Assembly (NCBI GenBank): GCA_015711795.1
Contig: JACVJC010000001.1
Span: 60,787-124,786, forward strand
DNA from: Candidatus Geothermocultor quzhuomuensis
Lineage (GTDB): Bacteria; Actinomycetota; Aquicultoria; Geothermocultorales; Geothermocultoraceae
Length of the DNA: 64,000 nucleotides
Direction of reading: 5' to 3'
In this document: piece after piece, positions 19,265-29,910 of the stretch
Layout of the letters: every line of letters begins with the position of its first letter
Position numbering within the stretch: the first letter of the stretch is position 1
The notes under the pieces: generated by a model
What the model was told of the DNA's origin: nothing
Database searches by the model: none
What the model saw: only the letters and a program-made list of their open reading frames with translations
Made by a program: the position numbers and the translations under genes

Positions 19265-21460
19265 TTGGATAAAGTTGAAATTGAAGAAATTGAACTAGGT
19301 GGAAAAAGATTTAGTATTGAAACGGGAAAGTTTGCTAAGCAAGCAAATGGTTCTGTTCTCGTAATTTGTGAAGAAACTCAAGTTTTAGTGACTGCTGTTT
19401 TTTCCCCAACCCCAAAAGAAGAAATTGATTTTTTCCCTTTAACAGTAGATGTTGAAGAACGAATGTATGCTGCTGGGAAGATACCTGGTGGCTTTTTTAA
19501 ACGTGAAGGAAAACCAAGTGAAAAATCAATTTTAACCGCTAGACTAATTGACCGTCCTCTTAGACCATGTTTTCCTGAAGGAATGAGAAATGAAGTTCAA
19601 ATTATAGCAACCATTCTTTCGGTTGACCAAATAAATCCACCTGACATCTTAGCTCTTAATGGAGCCTCTTGCGCTTTGACTATTTCTGATATTCCCTTTA
19701 ATGGCCCTATTGGTGCCGTTCGAATTGGAAGAGTCCATAACCAGTGGATTATCAATCCTACTTATCAAGAGATTGAATACGGTGACTTTGACATCGTTGT
19801 TGCTGGTAATCGAGAGGGAATTTTAATGGTAGAAGCTGGAGCAAAGGAGGTTACCGAAGAAGATGTTATCATTGCCTTAAAAGAGGCCCATTCTTATATC
19901 TTACATTTAATTGAGTTACAAGAATCACTAAGAAAAAAAGTTGGCAAACCTAAGCAAGAAGTTAATTTGGCTAAAGATAACCCCGAACTAGAAAAAAGTC
20001 TTAAAGAGCTTGCAGCTAAAAAGATTGCCGAAGCAATCAAAATACCAGAAAAGTTAGAAAGAGAGGAAGCTCTTGAAAAGATAAAGTCAGAAACTATTTC
20101 TTTTCTAGCGACCAAATTTACTGAGGAAGTTAATGTTCAAAATGAAAAAGGGGAAACTATTGGAAAAGCTGTTTTCCCTTCTGAAAAATTTGAAAGAGAA
20201 GCCATTAAAATTTTTGAAAAAGTGTTAAAAGAAGAAGTAAGAAAAATGGTTTTAGATAAAGGGATAAGAGTTGATGGGAGAAAAACTGATGAAATTCGAC
20301 CAATTAATTGTGAAGTTACTGTTCTCCCCCGACCTCACGGATCTGCTCTTTTTAGTCGTGGTCAAACTCAAGTTCTTTCTATTGTTACTCTTGGAACAGC
20401 AAGTGAAGAGCAAATTTTAGATGGAATTGAGGTAGAAGAGTCAAAAAAGTTTTTACACCATTACAACTTTCCACCTTTCTGCACTGGAGAAGTTGGACCA
20501 ATGAGAGGACCCCGAAGGAGAGAAATTGGCCACGGTGCTTTGGTTGAGAGAGCTTTAATCTCTGTTATTCCTCCCGAATCTGAATTTCCCTATACCATCC
20601 GTATTGTTTCTGAAGTTTTAGAGTCAAATGGCTCAACTTCAATGGCTAGTGTCTGTAGTAGCACTTTGGCTTTAATGGATGCTGGTGTCCCAATTAAAGC
20701 TCCTATTGGCGGTATTGCCATGGGATTAATTAAAGAAAATGATAAAATAGCTATTTTAACTGATATTTTAGGTATGGAAGATGCTTTGGGAGATATGGAT
20801 TTTAAGGTAGCTGGAACAGAAAGAGGAATTACTGCTCTTCAAATGGACATTAAAATTGGTGGTGTTTCTTTTGAGATATTAAACCAAGCCTTAGAAAAAG
20901 CTAAAAAGGCACGGTTATTTATTTTAAATAAAATGAAAGAAACCCTTCCTGCTCCCAGAAAAGAGCTTTCTAGGTATGCACCTCGAATGATTATTTTAAA
21001 GATAAATCCTGAAAAGATTAGAGATATTATTGGACCCAGTGGTCGAACCATTCATAGTATTATTGATGAAACTGGCGTTACTATTGATATTGAACAAGAT
21101 GGAACTGTCTTTATCGCTTCTAAAGATGAGATTGGAGCAGAGAAAGCTAAAGAGATAATTGAAAATTTAACAAAGGAAGTAAAGGTAGGAGAAAGGTTCC
21201 TTGGAAGGGTAACTCGCGTTACTAACTTTGGAGCTTTTGTTGAAATTTTACCTGGCAAAGAAGGACTTGTTCACATCTCTAAACTATCAAAGCGACGAGT
21301 TCGCTTTGCTGAGGAAGTAGTTAAGCCAGGAGATAAAATTTTAGTTGAAGTAATTGAGATTGATTCTCTTAACCGAATTAATCTTGCTTCAGTTGAGTAC
21401 CTTGAAGTTGAAAAAGGCATCAGGGGAAACAAAAATCACCAAGAGTATGGTCGCTTCTAA
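19265..21460 (+). CDS. pnp: Polynucleotide phosphorylase
   Basis: Phosphorolytic 3'-5' exoribonuclease of mRNA decay. Domain order over 731 residues: RNase PH 1, helical linker, RNase PH 2 with catalytic aspartates in [12 protein letters not shown] ([11 protein letters not shown], about 585) and S1 ([15 protein letters not shown], about 645). The TTG start has GGAGG at an eight-base spacing. It is followed with overlap by an M16 peptidase gene, the same pair as gpsI-pepR in mycobacteria. RNase J and RNase Y are also encoded in this window. Confidence 0.97.
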   Translation: MDKVEIEEIELGGKRFSIETGKFAKQANGSVLVICEETQVLVTAVFSPTPKEEIDFFPLTVDVEERMYAAGKIPGGFFKREGKPSEKSILTARLIDRPLRPCFPEGMRNEVQIIATILSVDQINPPDILALNGASCALTISDIPFNGPIGAVRIGRVHNQWIINPTYQEIEYGDFDIVVAGNREGILMVEAGAKEVTEEDVIIALKEAHSYILHLIELQESLRKKVGKPKQEVNLAKDNPELEKSLKELAAKKIAEAIKIPEKLEREEALEKIKSETISFLATKFTEEVNVQNEKGETIGKAVFPSEKFEREAIKIFEKVLKEEVRKMVLDKGIRVDGRKTDEIRPINCEVTVLPRPHGSALFSRGQTQVLSIVTLGTASEEQILDGIEVEESKKFLHHYNFPPFCTGEVGPMRGPRRREIGHGALVERALISVIPPESEFPYTIRIVSEVLESNGSTSMASVCSSTLALMDAGVPIKAPIGGIAMGLIKENDKIAILTDILGMEDALGDMDFKVAGTERGITALQMDIKIGGVSFEILNQALEKAKKARLFILNKMKETLPAPRKELSRYAPRMIILKINPEKIRDIIGPSGRTIHSIIDETGVTIDIEQDGTVFIASKDEIGAEKAKEIIENLTKEVKVGERFLGRVTRVTNFGAFVEILPGKEGLVHISKLSKRRVRFAEEVVKPGDKILVEVIEIDSLNRINLASVEYLEVEKGIRGNKNHQEYGRF

Positions 21461-22754
21461 ACATTTTAGAGAGACTCTTCTTCCTTCTAATCTTTCTGTT
21501 CTTACTGAAAAAGTTCCTTATGTTCGCTCAGTAGCATTGGGTTTTTGGGTAAAAGTTGGTTCAAAGTTTGAATTAAATGAACAAAGTGGAATCTCACACT
21601 TCCTTGAACATCTTATTTTTAAAGGTTCTAAAAAGTATCCAGCTCATAAAATTTCAGCGATATTTGACTCACTAGGAGGGGAATTTAATGCCTTTACTGG
21701 AAAAGAATATACCTGTTTTTACGCCCGTCTTCTAGATGAACATGTAGCCCTAGCTCTAGAAATTCTCTCTGATATTCTTCAAAACCCTTTATTTAGCCAA
21801 AATGATATTAAATCAGAAAAACAAGTAATTTTAGAAGAAATTTCTCTTTACGAAGATACACCTGATGAAAAAATCCATGACCTTTTTATTAGTTCTCTTT
21901 GGGAAAATCATCCACTAGGGAAAAGTATCTTGGGGAAAAAAGAAATCATTAAAAAAATAACTCGGAAGGAAGTTCAGGATTTTTTTTCTAAGTATTATCT
22001 TCCTGACAATCTATCTATCGTAGCAGCTGGAGCCATTGACCACGAAAAATTGATATCGATGATTCAAGATAACTTTTATCTTAATTCTTCGGCTACTAAA
22101 GTAGATAAATTTAACTCTCAAGACCAATTAAAAGTTGACACTTCCTTTGTTCCACCAGTAGTTACAGGTTCAAAGGTACGAAGCAAGATTCACTTCAAAA
22201 AAACTGAACAAGCTCATATTTGTTATGGAACACAAGTTTTTAAAGCTAACCATCCGGACCGATTTGCTCTTGCTATCTTAGATACAATTTTAGGAGGGGG
22301 GATGAGCTCAAGGCTCTTTCAAGAAATAAGGGAAAAAAGAGGACTTGCTTACTCCATTTACTCTTACCACACCCTTTTTTCAGAAAAAGGTTTAATAGCA
22401 ATTTATGCTGGAACTCACCCTTCAAAAGCAAAGGAAGTTTTAGATTTAATTAAAAAAGAAATTTTAAAGATTTCTTCTAAAAGGATAAAAAAAGAAGAGC
22501 TTAAAAAAGCTAAGGACCATTTAAAGGGTCAGCTTATTTTGAGCAATGAAAATACTACTAGTCGAATGATGAGGTTGGGGCGGGCGAAGATTTCAGAGGG
22601 AGAAATTCTTTCAGTTGATGAATTAATTAAAAGAATCGATGAAGTTACTTCAGACGATGTTTTAAGGTTAGCTCAAGAGTTTCTAAACCCTGAAAAAATG
22701 GTACTTACCATAATTGGCCCCCTTAAGAAAAACCAATTAAGCAATTTTCTTTAA
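21447..22754 (+). CDS. M16 family zinc metallopeptidase (PepR-like)
   Basis: Pitrilysin-family peptidase resembling mitochondrial processing peptidase beta. The inverted zinc motif HFLEH is at about residue 50 and the distal ligand Glu in EEISLYED is near 130. The C-terminal M16 domain carries [21 protein letters not shown]. The open frame extends upstream into pnp, but the ATG at 21447 (overlapping the pnp end by 14 bp) gives the standard N-terminus and 435 residues. Active-site residues are intact. The substrate is unknown; linkage to pnp and dapB is actinobacterial. Confidence 0.9.
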   Translation: MVASKHFRETLLPSNLSVLTEKVPYVRSVALGFWVKVGSKFELNEQSGISHFLEHLIFKGSKKYPAHKISAIFDSLGGEFNAFTGKEYTCFYARLLDEHVALALEILSDILQNPLFSQNDIKSEKQVILEEISLYEDTPDEKIHDLFISSLWENHPLGKSILGKKEIIKKITRKEVQDFFSKYYLPDNLSIVAAGAIDHEKLISMIQDNFYLNSSATKVDKFNSQDQLKVDTSFVPPVVTGSKVRSKIHFKKTEQAHICYGTQVFKANHPDRFALAILDTILGGGMSSRLFQEIREKRGLAYSIYSYHTLFSEKGLIAIYAGTHPSKAKEVLDLIKKEILKISSKRIKKEELKKAKDHLKGQLILSNENTTSRMMRLGRAKISEGEILSVDELIKRIDEVTSDDVLRLAQEFLNPEKMVLTIIGPLKKNQLSNFL

Positions 22755-22781
22755 AGCGAAATTAACTAGTGATGATAGTTG

Positions 22782-22810
22782 TTGAACCTCTCCTATATTT
22801 TTCCTATACT
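22782..22810 (+). promoter_or_regulatory. Candidate promoter for the dapB-dapA-rnj gene run
   Basis: TTGAAC (22782-22787), exactly 17 bp, then TATACT (22805-22810), located in the 100-bp gap between the M16 peptidase and dapB, 44 bp before the dapB ATG. This is one of the best sigma-70-like matches in the window. Confidence 0.55.
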
Positions 22811-22854
22811 TTAGAAAACTGTAGAAAAAGATTTAAATCTTTGGAGGGGTTAGA

Positions 22855-23652
22855 ATGATTAAAGTTATTGTTTGTGGCGCAGTTGGGAAAATGGGCCGCG
22901 AGGTTATAAGGTCAGTAGTTGCAGATCCTCAAACTACATTGGTCGGGGCTGTTGACCCTCAAGGTGTTGGACTTGATGCAGGAGAAGTAGCTGGAGTTGG
23001 AACTATTGATGTTATCGTAAGTAAAGATTTGGAAAAAACAATTAAGCAAACTAAACCCAATGTTTTAGTTGATTTCACTCATCCATCTTCAGTAATGGAA
23101 AACATCAAAACTGCTGCTAAAAATGGGGTAAATTTAGTAGTTGGGACCACTGGAATAACTGCTCGAGATTTAAAAGAAATTGAAAGAATTTGCAAATCTA
23201 AAAAAGTTAATGCCATTGTGGCACCTAATTTTTCAATTGGAGCTGTTTTGATGATGAAGATGTGTGAGTTAGCTTCAGAATATTTTCCTGATGCTGAAAT
23301 AATTGAACTTCACCATAACCAAAAGGCGGATGCCCCTTCAGGCACTGCTATTAAAACTGCGGAACTAATTGCTGAAAAAAGAAAAGAAAAACCTTCACGT
23401 AACCCCAAAGAAAAAGAAACAATCTCAGGAGTTCGAGGAGGTGACTTTAAAGGAGTAAAGATTCACTCAGTCCGCCTACCTGGGCTAGTCGCTCACCAAG
23501 AAGTAATTTTTTCTGGGCCAGGTCAAGTTCTTTCGATACGCCATGACTCATTTGAAAGAACATCTTTTATGCCAGGTGTTTTAATGGCAATTAAAAGTGT
23601 TGTTAAAAAGAAAGGGTTAACCTATGGCTTGGAAAAATTAATCGGCTTGTAA
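22855..23652 (+). CDS. dapB: 4-hydroxy-tetrahydrodipicolinate reductase
   Basis: NAD(P)H-dependent reductase of lysine and DAP synthesis. N-terminal nucleotide-binding VCGAVGKMGREV, the catalytic histidine segment ELHHNQKADAPSGTA (about 152-166) and SGPGQ are present. The 265-residue length is typical. GGAGG precedes the ATG. It is followed 36 bp later by dapA; with dapL and dapF elsewhere in the window it completes an aminotransferase-type route to meso-DAP. Confidence 0.96.
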   Translation: MIKVIVCGAVGKMGREVIRSVVADPQTTLVGAVDPQGVGLDAGEVAGVGTIDVIVSKDLEKTIKQTKPNVLVDFTHPSSVMENIKTAAKNGVNLVVGTTGITARDLKEIERICKSKKVNAIVAPNFSIGAVLMMKMCELASEYFPDAEIIELHHNQKADAPSGTAIKTAELIAEKRKEKPSRNPKEKETISGVRGGDFKGVKIHSVRLPGLVAHQEVIFSGPGQVLSIRHDSFERTSFMPGVLMAIKSVVKKKGLTYGLEKLIGL

Positions 23653-23688
23653 AGAAATAAGAGCTGAAGAGATTTATATTTTGAAGTT

Positions 23689-24603
23689 ATGGAGGATATG
23701 ATTAAAAGTCACGGGGTGAGAAAATTGATTAAGGGAGAAGTTTTTACGGCGATGGTGACACCCTTTAATGATGATTATTCCGTTAATTATAAAGTTGCAG
23801 CAGAACTTGCTGATTTTTTAATAAATAATGGCTCTGATGGGATTGTTGTCTCTGGAACCACTGGAGAATCACCAACTTTAACTAAAGAAGAAAAGCTCAA
23901 TCTTTTTAAAGTGGTCAAAGAAACAATTGGAAATAAAGGATGTGTTATTGCAGGAACAGGTAATTATTCTACTCAAGAAAGTATAGAAATGACAAAAGAA
24001 GCCGAAAAAATTGGGGTCGATGGAGCTATGCTAGTTGTTCCATATTACAACAAACCTCCTCAAGATGGGCTTTATAAGCATTTCAAAGCAGTGGCTGAAA
24101 GTACTGATCTACCAATAATTTTGTATAATGTCCCTTCTCGAACTGCTCAAAACTTAGAAGCTTCAACTGTAATAGCCTTATCAAAAATTAAAAATATCGT
24201 TGGAGTTAAGGAAGCAAGTGGAAATCTTGAACAAATTGGAAAAATTATCTTTGGAACCCCTGACGATTTCCTCGTTTATAGTGGAGATGATTCTTTCACC
24301 TTTCCCATAGTCTCACTAGGTGGTGATGGTGTTATTAGTGTTGCTTCTCATCTAGTTGGTAAAGCTATAAAAGAAATGGTTAAGGCAATTAAGAAAGGTG
24401 ATTTAGTTAAGGGCAAAGAAATTCACCATAAGTTAATGCCTCTTTTTAAGGCTTTGTTTTTAACAACAAATCCAATAATGGTTAAAACAAGTGTTAACTT
24501 AATGGGGATAAAGGTTGGTCCCCCTCGTCTTCCTCTCGTTTCAGCTAAGGAGGAAGAAATAGAAAAAATTAAAGGTGTTATGAAAGATCTTAAAATAATT
24601 TAA
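23689..24603 (+). CDS. dapA: 4-hydroxy-tetrahydrodipicolinate synthase
   Basis: Condenses pyruvate and aspartate semialdehyde. Class I aldolase barrel: FTAMVTPF, GTTGESPTL, the catalytic Tyr in ILYNVPSRT and the Schiff-base Lys in GVKEASGN (about residue 172). The start is ambiguous. ATG codons at 23689 and 23698 lie on or within two bases of GGAGG (23691-23695), and a TTG at 23725 behind GGGGTGAG gives a more usual N-terminus of about 292 residues. I list the longest frame. Function is confident. Confidence 0.93.
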   Translation: MEDMIKSHGVRKLIKGEVFTAMVTPFNDDYSVNYKVAAELADFLINNGSDGIVVSGTTGESPTLTKEEKLNLFKVVKETIGNKGCVIAGTGNYSTQESIEMTKEAEKIGVDGAMLVVPYYNKPPQDGLYKHFKAVAESTDLPIILYNVPSRTAQNLEASTVIALSKIKNIVGVKEASGNLEQIGKIIFGTPDDFLVYSGDDSFTFPIVSLGGDGVISVASHLVGKAIKEMVKAIKKGDLVKGKEIHHKLMPLFKALFLTTNPIMVKTSVNLMGIKVGPPRLPLVSAKEEEIEKIKGVMKDLKII

Positions 24604-24625
24604 CTTTTCAAAGGTACAATCTTTT

Positions 24626-26287
24626 ATGGGAAGAGAAAAAATAAGAATAATCCCTCTTGGTGGACTTGGAGAAATAGGGAAAAATATTCTCGTTCTGGAA
24701 TATCAAGATAAAATTTTAGTAATAGATGCTGGCTTAATGTTTCCTGAAGAAGAAATGCTCGGAATTGACCTTGTCCTTCCAGATTATTCTTACTTGAAAG
24801 AAAACGCTAGGAAAATTTTAGGTTTAATTTTAACCCATGGGCATGAAGATCATGTTGGTGCTTTACCTTATCTCTTAAAAGAAATTAACGTTCCTGTTTT
24901 TGGAACTCGTTTAACCTTAGGCTTAGTTAAAGTCAAGCTAATGGAATTTGGCTTAACCAATGTTACCTTAAAGGAAGTTAAACCGGGCGAAAAGCTCTTA
25001 AGTCTCGGTCCATTTAAGATAGATTTCCTTCGAGTTAATCACAGCATTCCAGATGGTGTAGGGTTAGCCATTCAAACACCTTTAGGAACAATAATTCATT
25101 CGGGAGATTTTAAATTTGACCAAACGCCCATTAATGGGCAAAAGACTGACTATGGAAAATTTGCTCAATATGGCAATAAGGGTGTTTTGCTTCTTCTCTC
25201 AGACAGCACTAACTCCGAAGTTCCTGGCGTTACCTTACCAGAAAAAGTAGTAGGAGAGACCCTAACTGAAATTATCACCTCAGCCAAAGGTAGAGTTATT
25301 GTTGTTTCCTTTGCTTCTCACCTCCATCGGATTCAACAAGTTTTTGATGTTGCTTCGAAAAGTAGTAGAAAAGTAGCTATTTCTGGGCGAAGCATGAGAG
25401 AAAATATTGCTATCGCTTCTGAACTTGGATTCTTAAAATTTTCAAAGGACATTTTAGTTGATATTTATAAAATTGACCAATTTAACGAAGAAAAATTGGT
25501 TATTCTTTGTACTGGAAGTCAAGGTGAACCTCTTTCAGCTTTATCGAGGATGGCAACCGGAGAACATCGACAAATAGAGATAAAATCAGGTGACACCGTT
25601 ATAATTGCTGCTACACCAATTCCTGGTAATGAGAAATCAGTTTCCCGAATTATCGACCGTCTCTTTAGATGTGGAGCTGATGTTTTCTATGAATCTGTTT
25701 CAGGAGTTCATGTTTCTGGTCATGGGGGGCAGGAAGAACTTAAACTAATGCTTAACTTAACCAAGCCAAAGTACTTCATTCCTATCCATGGTGAGTACCG
25801 CCATTTAAAACACCATGCTGATTTAGCTCTTCAAGTTGGCTTACCTCAAGAAAATATTTTTATCCTTGAAAACGGGGACGTTTTTGAACTTAGCCAGTCA
25901 GGAGCTATTAAGAAGAAGCCAATTCGTGCGGGAATAGTTTATGTTGATGGTTTAAGCGTAGGAGATGTTGGTGAAGTTGTTCTTCGCGATCGCCAACAAC
26001 TATCTCAAGATGGTATTTTAATTGTTGTTGTCGGGATTGATACTAAAAGTGGGGAAATTCTTTCAGGACCTGATTTAATTTCACGAGGATTTGTTTATAC
26101 TCGCCAATCAAAAGACTTACTAGCTGAAGCTAAAGAAAAGGTAATTGCTCGGATAGAAAAAAGTGCAAAAGAAAAAGCTTTAGAATGGCCCGTTTTAAAA
26201 AGTGAAATAAGAGATATTTTGACTCACTTCTTTTATCAAAAGACTAAACGCCATCCAATGATTTTACCAATTGTGGTGGAAATTTAA
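24626..26287 (+). CDS. rnj: Ribonuclease J
   Basis: Metallo-beta-lactamase and beta-CASP ribonuclease with 5'-3' exo- and endonuclease activity. Motifs are LTHGHEDHVGALP (zinc site, about residues 72-80), HSGDFKFD, SDSTNSE, the beta-CASP part and PIHGEYRHL. The 553-residue length is normal. It sits between dapA and uppP, as in many actinobacteria where dapA is followed by rnj and ftsK. The ribosome binding site is weak (AAAGGT). Confidence 0.95.
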   Translation: MGREKIRIIPLGGLGEIGKNILVLEYQDKILVIDAGLMFPEEEMLGIDLVLPDYSYLKENARKILGLILTHGHEDHVGALPYLLKEINVPVFGTRLTLGLVKVKLMEFGLTNVTLKEVKPGEKLLSLGPFKIDFLRVNHSIPDGVGLAIQTPLGTIIHSGDFKFDQTPINGQKTDYGKFAQYGNKGVLLLLSDSTNSEVPGVTLPEKVVGETLTEIITSAKGRVIVVSFASHLHRIQQVFDVASKSSRKVAISGRSMRENIAIASELGFLKFSKDILVDIYKIDQFNEEKLVILCTGSQGEPLSALSRMATGEHRQIEIKSGDTVIIAATPIPGNEKSVSRIIDRLFRCGADVFYESVSGVHVSGHGGQEELKLMLNLTKPKYFIPIHGEYRHLKHHADLALQVGLPQENIFILENGDVFELSQSGAIKKKPIRAGIVYVDGLSVGDVGEVVLRDRQQLSQDGILIVVVGIDTKSGEILSGPDLISRGFVYTRQSKDLLAEAKEKVIARIEKSAKEKALEWPVLKSEIRDILTHFFYQKTKRHPMILPIVVEI

Positions 26288-26297
26288 CTAGTTACTG

Positions 26298-27098
26298 GTG
26301 AATTTATTGAGAGTAATTATCTTAGGTGTTATTCAAGGGTTAACAGAATTTTTACCAGTAAGCAGTTCAGCTCATCTTGTTTTAGTTCCCTATCTTCTCC
26401 ATTGGGAGTTTTTACCTCTTTATTTCAATGTAACCCTTCATCTTGGGACTCTTTTAGCTGTTTTAATATTCTTTAGAAGTGAATTATTATTAATCATTAA
26501 TTCTTTTTTTCAACCATCTGAAAAAGATAATTTCCCCCGAAAACTCGTAATTTTATTAATTTTTGCTACTCTTCCTGCTGTTATTTTAGGTTCCGTTTTT
26601 GAAGATTTTTTTTCGAGGTTATTTGAAAAACCTGCTTATGTTTCCATATTTCTCTTATTTACTGCTTTTATTCTCTTTACAAGTGAAAGATTTTCTAAAA
26701 AAATAAAAGAGATAAAAGAAATGAGGCTAAAAGACGCTGTTCTCATTGGTTTGTTTCAAGCATTAGCCATTATTCCTGGAATATCTCGATCCGGCGCTAC
26801 AATTGGAATGGGTCTTTTAAGAGGTTATCGGAGAGAGGATGCCGTTAAGTTTTCCTTCCTCTTAAGTATTCCAATTATTTTTGGCTCATTTATTTTTGAG
26901 CTAAAAGAAGCAAATCTTAACTTGACAAAGGAAAATTTTTCTTTGCTTTTATTAGGTTTCATTTTTTCTTTTTTTGCTGGTTATCTTGCAATCTCTTTTT
27001 TATTAAAGTATGTTAAGAAAAAAAGTTTATATCTTTTTTCTATTTATTGTCTTATCGTAAGCTTAATTTCTTTCATCTATATTTATCAAGGAAAATGA
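26298..27098 (+). CDS. uppP: Undecaprenyl-diphosphatase (UppP/BacA)
   Basis: Integral membrane enzyme that recycles undecaprenyl pyrophosphate for peptidoglycan synthesis. The two catalytic signatures GLTEFLPVSSSAHL (about residues 14-27) and PGISRSGATIGMGL (about 158-171) are intact, with about seven hydrophobic helices over 266 residues. The start is GTG with no clear ribosome binding site. It precedes ftsK by three bases. Confidence 0.95.
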   Translation: MNLLRVIILGVIQGLTEFLPVSSSAHLVLVPYLLHWEFLPLYFNVTLHLGTLLAVLIFFRSELLLIINSFFQPSEKDNFPRKLVILLIFATLPAVILGSVFEDFFSRLFEKPAYVSIFLLFTAFILFTSERFSKKIKEIKEMRLKDAVLIGLFQALAIIPGISRSGATIGMGLLRGYRREDAVKFSFLLSIPIIFGSFIFELKEANLNLTKENFSLLLLGFIFSFFAGYLAISFLLKYVKKKSLYLFSIYCLIVSLISFIYIYQGK

Positions 27099-27101
27099 AA
27101 A

Positions 27102-29171
27102 ATGAACAAAAAAAGAAAAGATTTAGAGAACCAATTTTATAATGATATATATGGAATTATTCTCATAGTCACTGGGATTTTTCTTTTAGCCAGCATTTAT
27201 ACCGACAAAACTGGTTTTCTAGGGAAAAATTTAGTAACCATTCTCAGTTGGGCATTTGGATGGGGAAGATTTATCATTCCTTATGGCTTAATTGGTTGTG
27301 GCATTGCCTCTCTCCTTCGCTACCAAATTGATTTAAAAAGGTCAGGAATTGGCCTTACTCTCTCTTATATTAGCATTCTTTCTTTAATTCATGTTTCTGT
27401 TCCTCCAAATAAGATGTTCTTAAAAGGTTTCCTTTTTAAAAAGGGTGGCATATTTGGTTCATTAATTTCTTACCCTTTAGTATGGCTAGTTAAACCATTT
27501 GGGGCATACCTTCTTTTAAGTGGAGCTCTTCTTATTGGAGTAGTTTTAACTACAGGCTTACCACTTTCTCATTTAGTTTTATCTTTTTTAGAGGCACTAA
27601 AACTTGTTCCACTTAAGAAAAAACCTAGTTACAAGAGAGACGAAGAAAAAATTTTTAGGGAAGTAGAGAGAGAAACTGTTTTCTTGGAGGAACCAGAAGC
27701 TATTAATGAATTACCTACTAGCGAAAAATCTAAAAAGACGATCCAACTACCTTTACAAGAAGAAATACAAGAAGAATATCGCTTACCACCCTTAAATCTT
27801 CTAAATGTTTCTAAAGGTAAAGTAAGAAGAAGCATTAAAGAAATGCAAATAGTATTAGAAAAGGTTCTCAAAGAGTTTAATGTAAGAGCTCACATCGCCG
27901 GGATAAAAGAAGGTCCAACTGTAACTAGATTTGAGATTCAACTTGAACCAGGGGTAAAAGTTAATCGCCTTATAAGCATTACTGATGACATTTCTTTAGC
28001 TTTAGCCTCACCCGACATAAGAATTCTGACACCAATTCCAGGAAAATCAGTCATTGGAATTGAGGTTCCCAATATTTATCGCGAACTTGTTACATTAGGA
28101 GACATCTTGATTTCTGAAGAAGCAAAAAAATTTAAAAGCATTTTAACCTTTGCTTTAGGGAAAGACACCACAGGACAGCCGACACTAGCCGACTTGAAGG
28201 AAATGCCTCACCTTTTAATCGCCGGAGCAACTGGCTCAGGCAAAAGTGTCTGTTTGAACAGTTTAATTATGTCAATCCTCTTTCGAGCTACTCCCAAAGA
28301 AGTCAAAATGATATTAATTGACCCCAAAAGAATTGAATTAAATTTATTTAATTCTCTTCCTCACCTCATCATTCCTGTAGTTACTAATCCGAGGCAATCA
28401 GCCGCTGCTCTAACTTGGGCAGTTGGAGAAATGGAAAGACGATTTGAAAAATTAGCCGAAACTGAAACAAGAAATATTGATGCTTACAATCTTCGAGTTG
28501 GAAAAGATGAGCCAATGCCTTACTTAATTATAGTTATTGATGAGTTAGCTGATTTAATGATGGTTTCCCCAGTTGAAGTTGAAGAAGCTATTTGTCGAAT
28601 CGCTCAATTAGCCCGAGCTGTAGGAATTCACCTGGTTGTAGCAACTCAACGCCCTTCTTCCGATATAATTACTGGGCTTATTAAAGCTAATATTACTTCA
28701 AGAATTGCCTTTGCTGTTTCTTCCCAAGTTGATTCCCGAGTAATTTTAGATACTCCAGGTGCAGAAAAACTGGTTGGAAAAGGAGATATGCTTTTTGTTA
28801 CTCCCTCCTACCTAAAACCAAAGAGGATTCAAGGAGCCTTTGTAACCGAAAGTGAAATTGAAAGAGTAACAAATTTTATTAAATCACAATCAAGACCCCA
28901 TTATAATTTAGAAATTCTCGAAATTGAAAAGACAAAATTTGGGGAAGGAGAATTTTTTGATGAGCTTCTTGACGATGCTATTGAACTTGTAGTTAATACA
29001 GGAATAGCTTCTGTTTCTTTCTTTCAGCGGAAGCTAAAAATTGGCTATGCTCGAGCTGCAAGAATAATGGATATATTGGAAGAAAGAGGAATTGTCAGCC
29101 CCCCTGAAGGTGCAAAACCACGGACTGTTTTATTAACAAAAGAGGAATGGGAAAAAATTAAGGAAAAATAA
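27102..29171 (+). CDS. ftsK: DNA translocase FtsK
   Basis: Membrane-anchored motor that pumps DNA through the septum and activates chromosome dimer resolution. About four N-terminal transmembrane helices (residues 15-160) are followed by a short charged linker, the alpha/beta motor with Walker A GATGSGKS near residue 375 and Walker B IVIDELADLM, and a gamma winged-helix domain in the last 65 residues (SFFQRKLKIGYARAARI). At 689 residues it is close to SpoIIIE in size, with a short linker. A RodZ-like gene follows seven bases after the stop. Confidence 0.96.
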   Translation: MNKKRKDLENQFYNDIYGIILIVTGIFLLASIYTDKTGFLGKNLVTILSWAFGWGRFIIPYGLIGCGIASLLRYQIDLKRSGIGLTLSYISILSLIHVSVPPNKMFLKGFLFKKGGIFGSLISYPLVWLVKPFGAYLLLSGALLIGVVLTTGLPLSHLVLSFLEALKLVPLKKKPSYKRDEEKIFREVERETVFLEEPEAINELPTSEKSKKTIQLPLQEEIQEEYRLPPLNLLNVSKGKVRRSIKEMQIVLEKVLKEFNVRAHIAGIKEGPTVTRFEIQLEPGVKVNRLISITDDISLALASPDIRILTPIPGKSVIGIEVPNIYRELVTLGDILISEEAKKFKSILTFALGKDTTGQPTLADLKEMPHLLIAGATGSGKSVCLNSLIMSILFRATPKEVKMILIDPKRIELNLFNSLPHLIIPVVTNPRQSAAALTWAVGEMERRFEKLAETETRNIDAYNLRVGKDEPMPYLIIVIDELADLMMVSPVEVEEAICRIAQLARAVGIHLVVATQRPSSDIITGLIKANITSRIAFAVSSQVDSRVILDTPGAEKLVGKGDMLFVTPSYLKPKRIQGAFVTESEIERVTNFIKSQSRPHYNLEILEIEKTKFGEGEFFDELLDDAIELVVNTGIASVSFFQRKLKIGYARAARIMDILEERGIVSPPEGAKPRTVLLTKEEWEKIKEK

Positions 29172-29186
29172 TTTTGAGTGATTGTT

Positions 29187-29903
29187 ATGACAATTGGGGA
29201 AAGATTAACTGAGGAGCGAAGAAGGCAAGGAAAAACCATAAGGGATGTCGAAAAACACCTCAGAATTAAGTCAAAGTATATTGAAGCAATTGAAAACGAC
29301 CAATTTGACCTTATCCCTGCTAGTGCATATACAAAAGCCTTTATTAAAAGTTATGCTCAATTTTTAGGAATTGACTCAAAGCCACTTATTGAAGAGTATA
29401 AAAGGCTTTATGAACATCCGGTAACTTATGAATTCCCTAAAGAAAAAAAGGGCATATCTTTCTCAGTTAATTTAAAGATGATATTAGCCTTAGCTTTAAC
29501 CTTAATCATTTTCATGTTAGGTTATTTTTTCTCAGGAGAAAAACAACCAATTACTTCAAAGAAATATGAAAAAGTAAAAGGAGAAAAAAGAGCTCAAAAA
29601 CCAGAGATAAAAGAAGTATTCAAAGAAGCCTCCTCTACTACGACCCCATCTGAAAGAAGAAAAACTTTTACCTTAAAAGTTAAATCGATAGATGAAAAGG
29701 GTTGTTGGCTAAGGGTAACTATTGATGGTGAAAAGAAGTATGAAGGAATTCTTCAGCCTGATGAAACAAAAAGTTGGGAAGCCTTTGAAAAAATTACCTT
29801 AAAGATGGGAAATCCTGCAGGAATTCAAATTACAAAAAATGGTGTTACTGTCCCTTTAAAAGAATATTATCGGAAAACTGAAAAAACCTTTAGTTGGGAG
29901 TGA
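29187..29903 (+). CDS. RodZ-like membrane protein with N-terminal helix-turn-helix
   Basis: An HTH_25-type domain (residues about 1-70: TIGERLTEERRRQGKTI, ASAYTKAFIKSYAQ) is followed by one transmembrane helix near 90-110 (ILALALTLIIFMLGYFF), a charged linker and a C-terminal DUF4115-type beta domain (WLRVTIDGEKKYEG). This is the RodZ architecture, linked to MreB and cell shape in rods; similar genes sit next to ftsK in many Gram-positives. No mreB is in this window. The ATG at 29187 is preferred to the GTG at 29178, since MTIGERL is the usual start. Confidence 0.85.
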   Translation: MTIGERLTEERRRQGKTIRDVEKHLRIKSKYIEAIENDQFDLIPASAYTKAFIKSYAQFLGIDSKPLIEEYKRLYEHPVTYEFPKEKKGISFSVNLKMILALALTLIIFMLGYFFSGEKQPITSKKYEKVKGEKRAQKPEIKEVFKEASSTTTPSERRKTFTLKVKSIDEKGCWLRVTIDGEKKYEGILQPDETKSWEAFEKITLKMGNPAGIQITKNGVTVPLKEYYRKTEKTFSWE

Positions 29904-29910
29904 TTTTATT

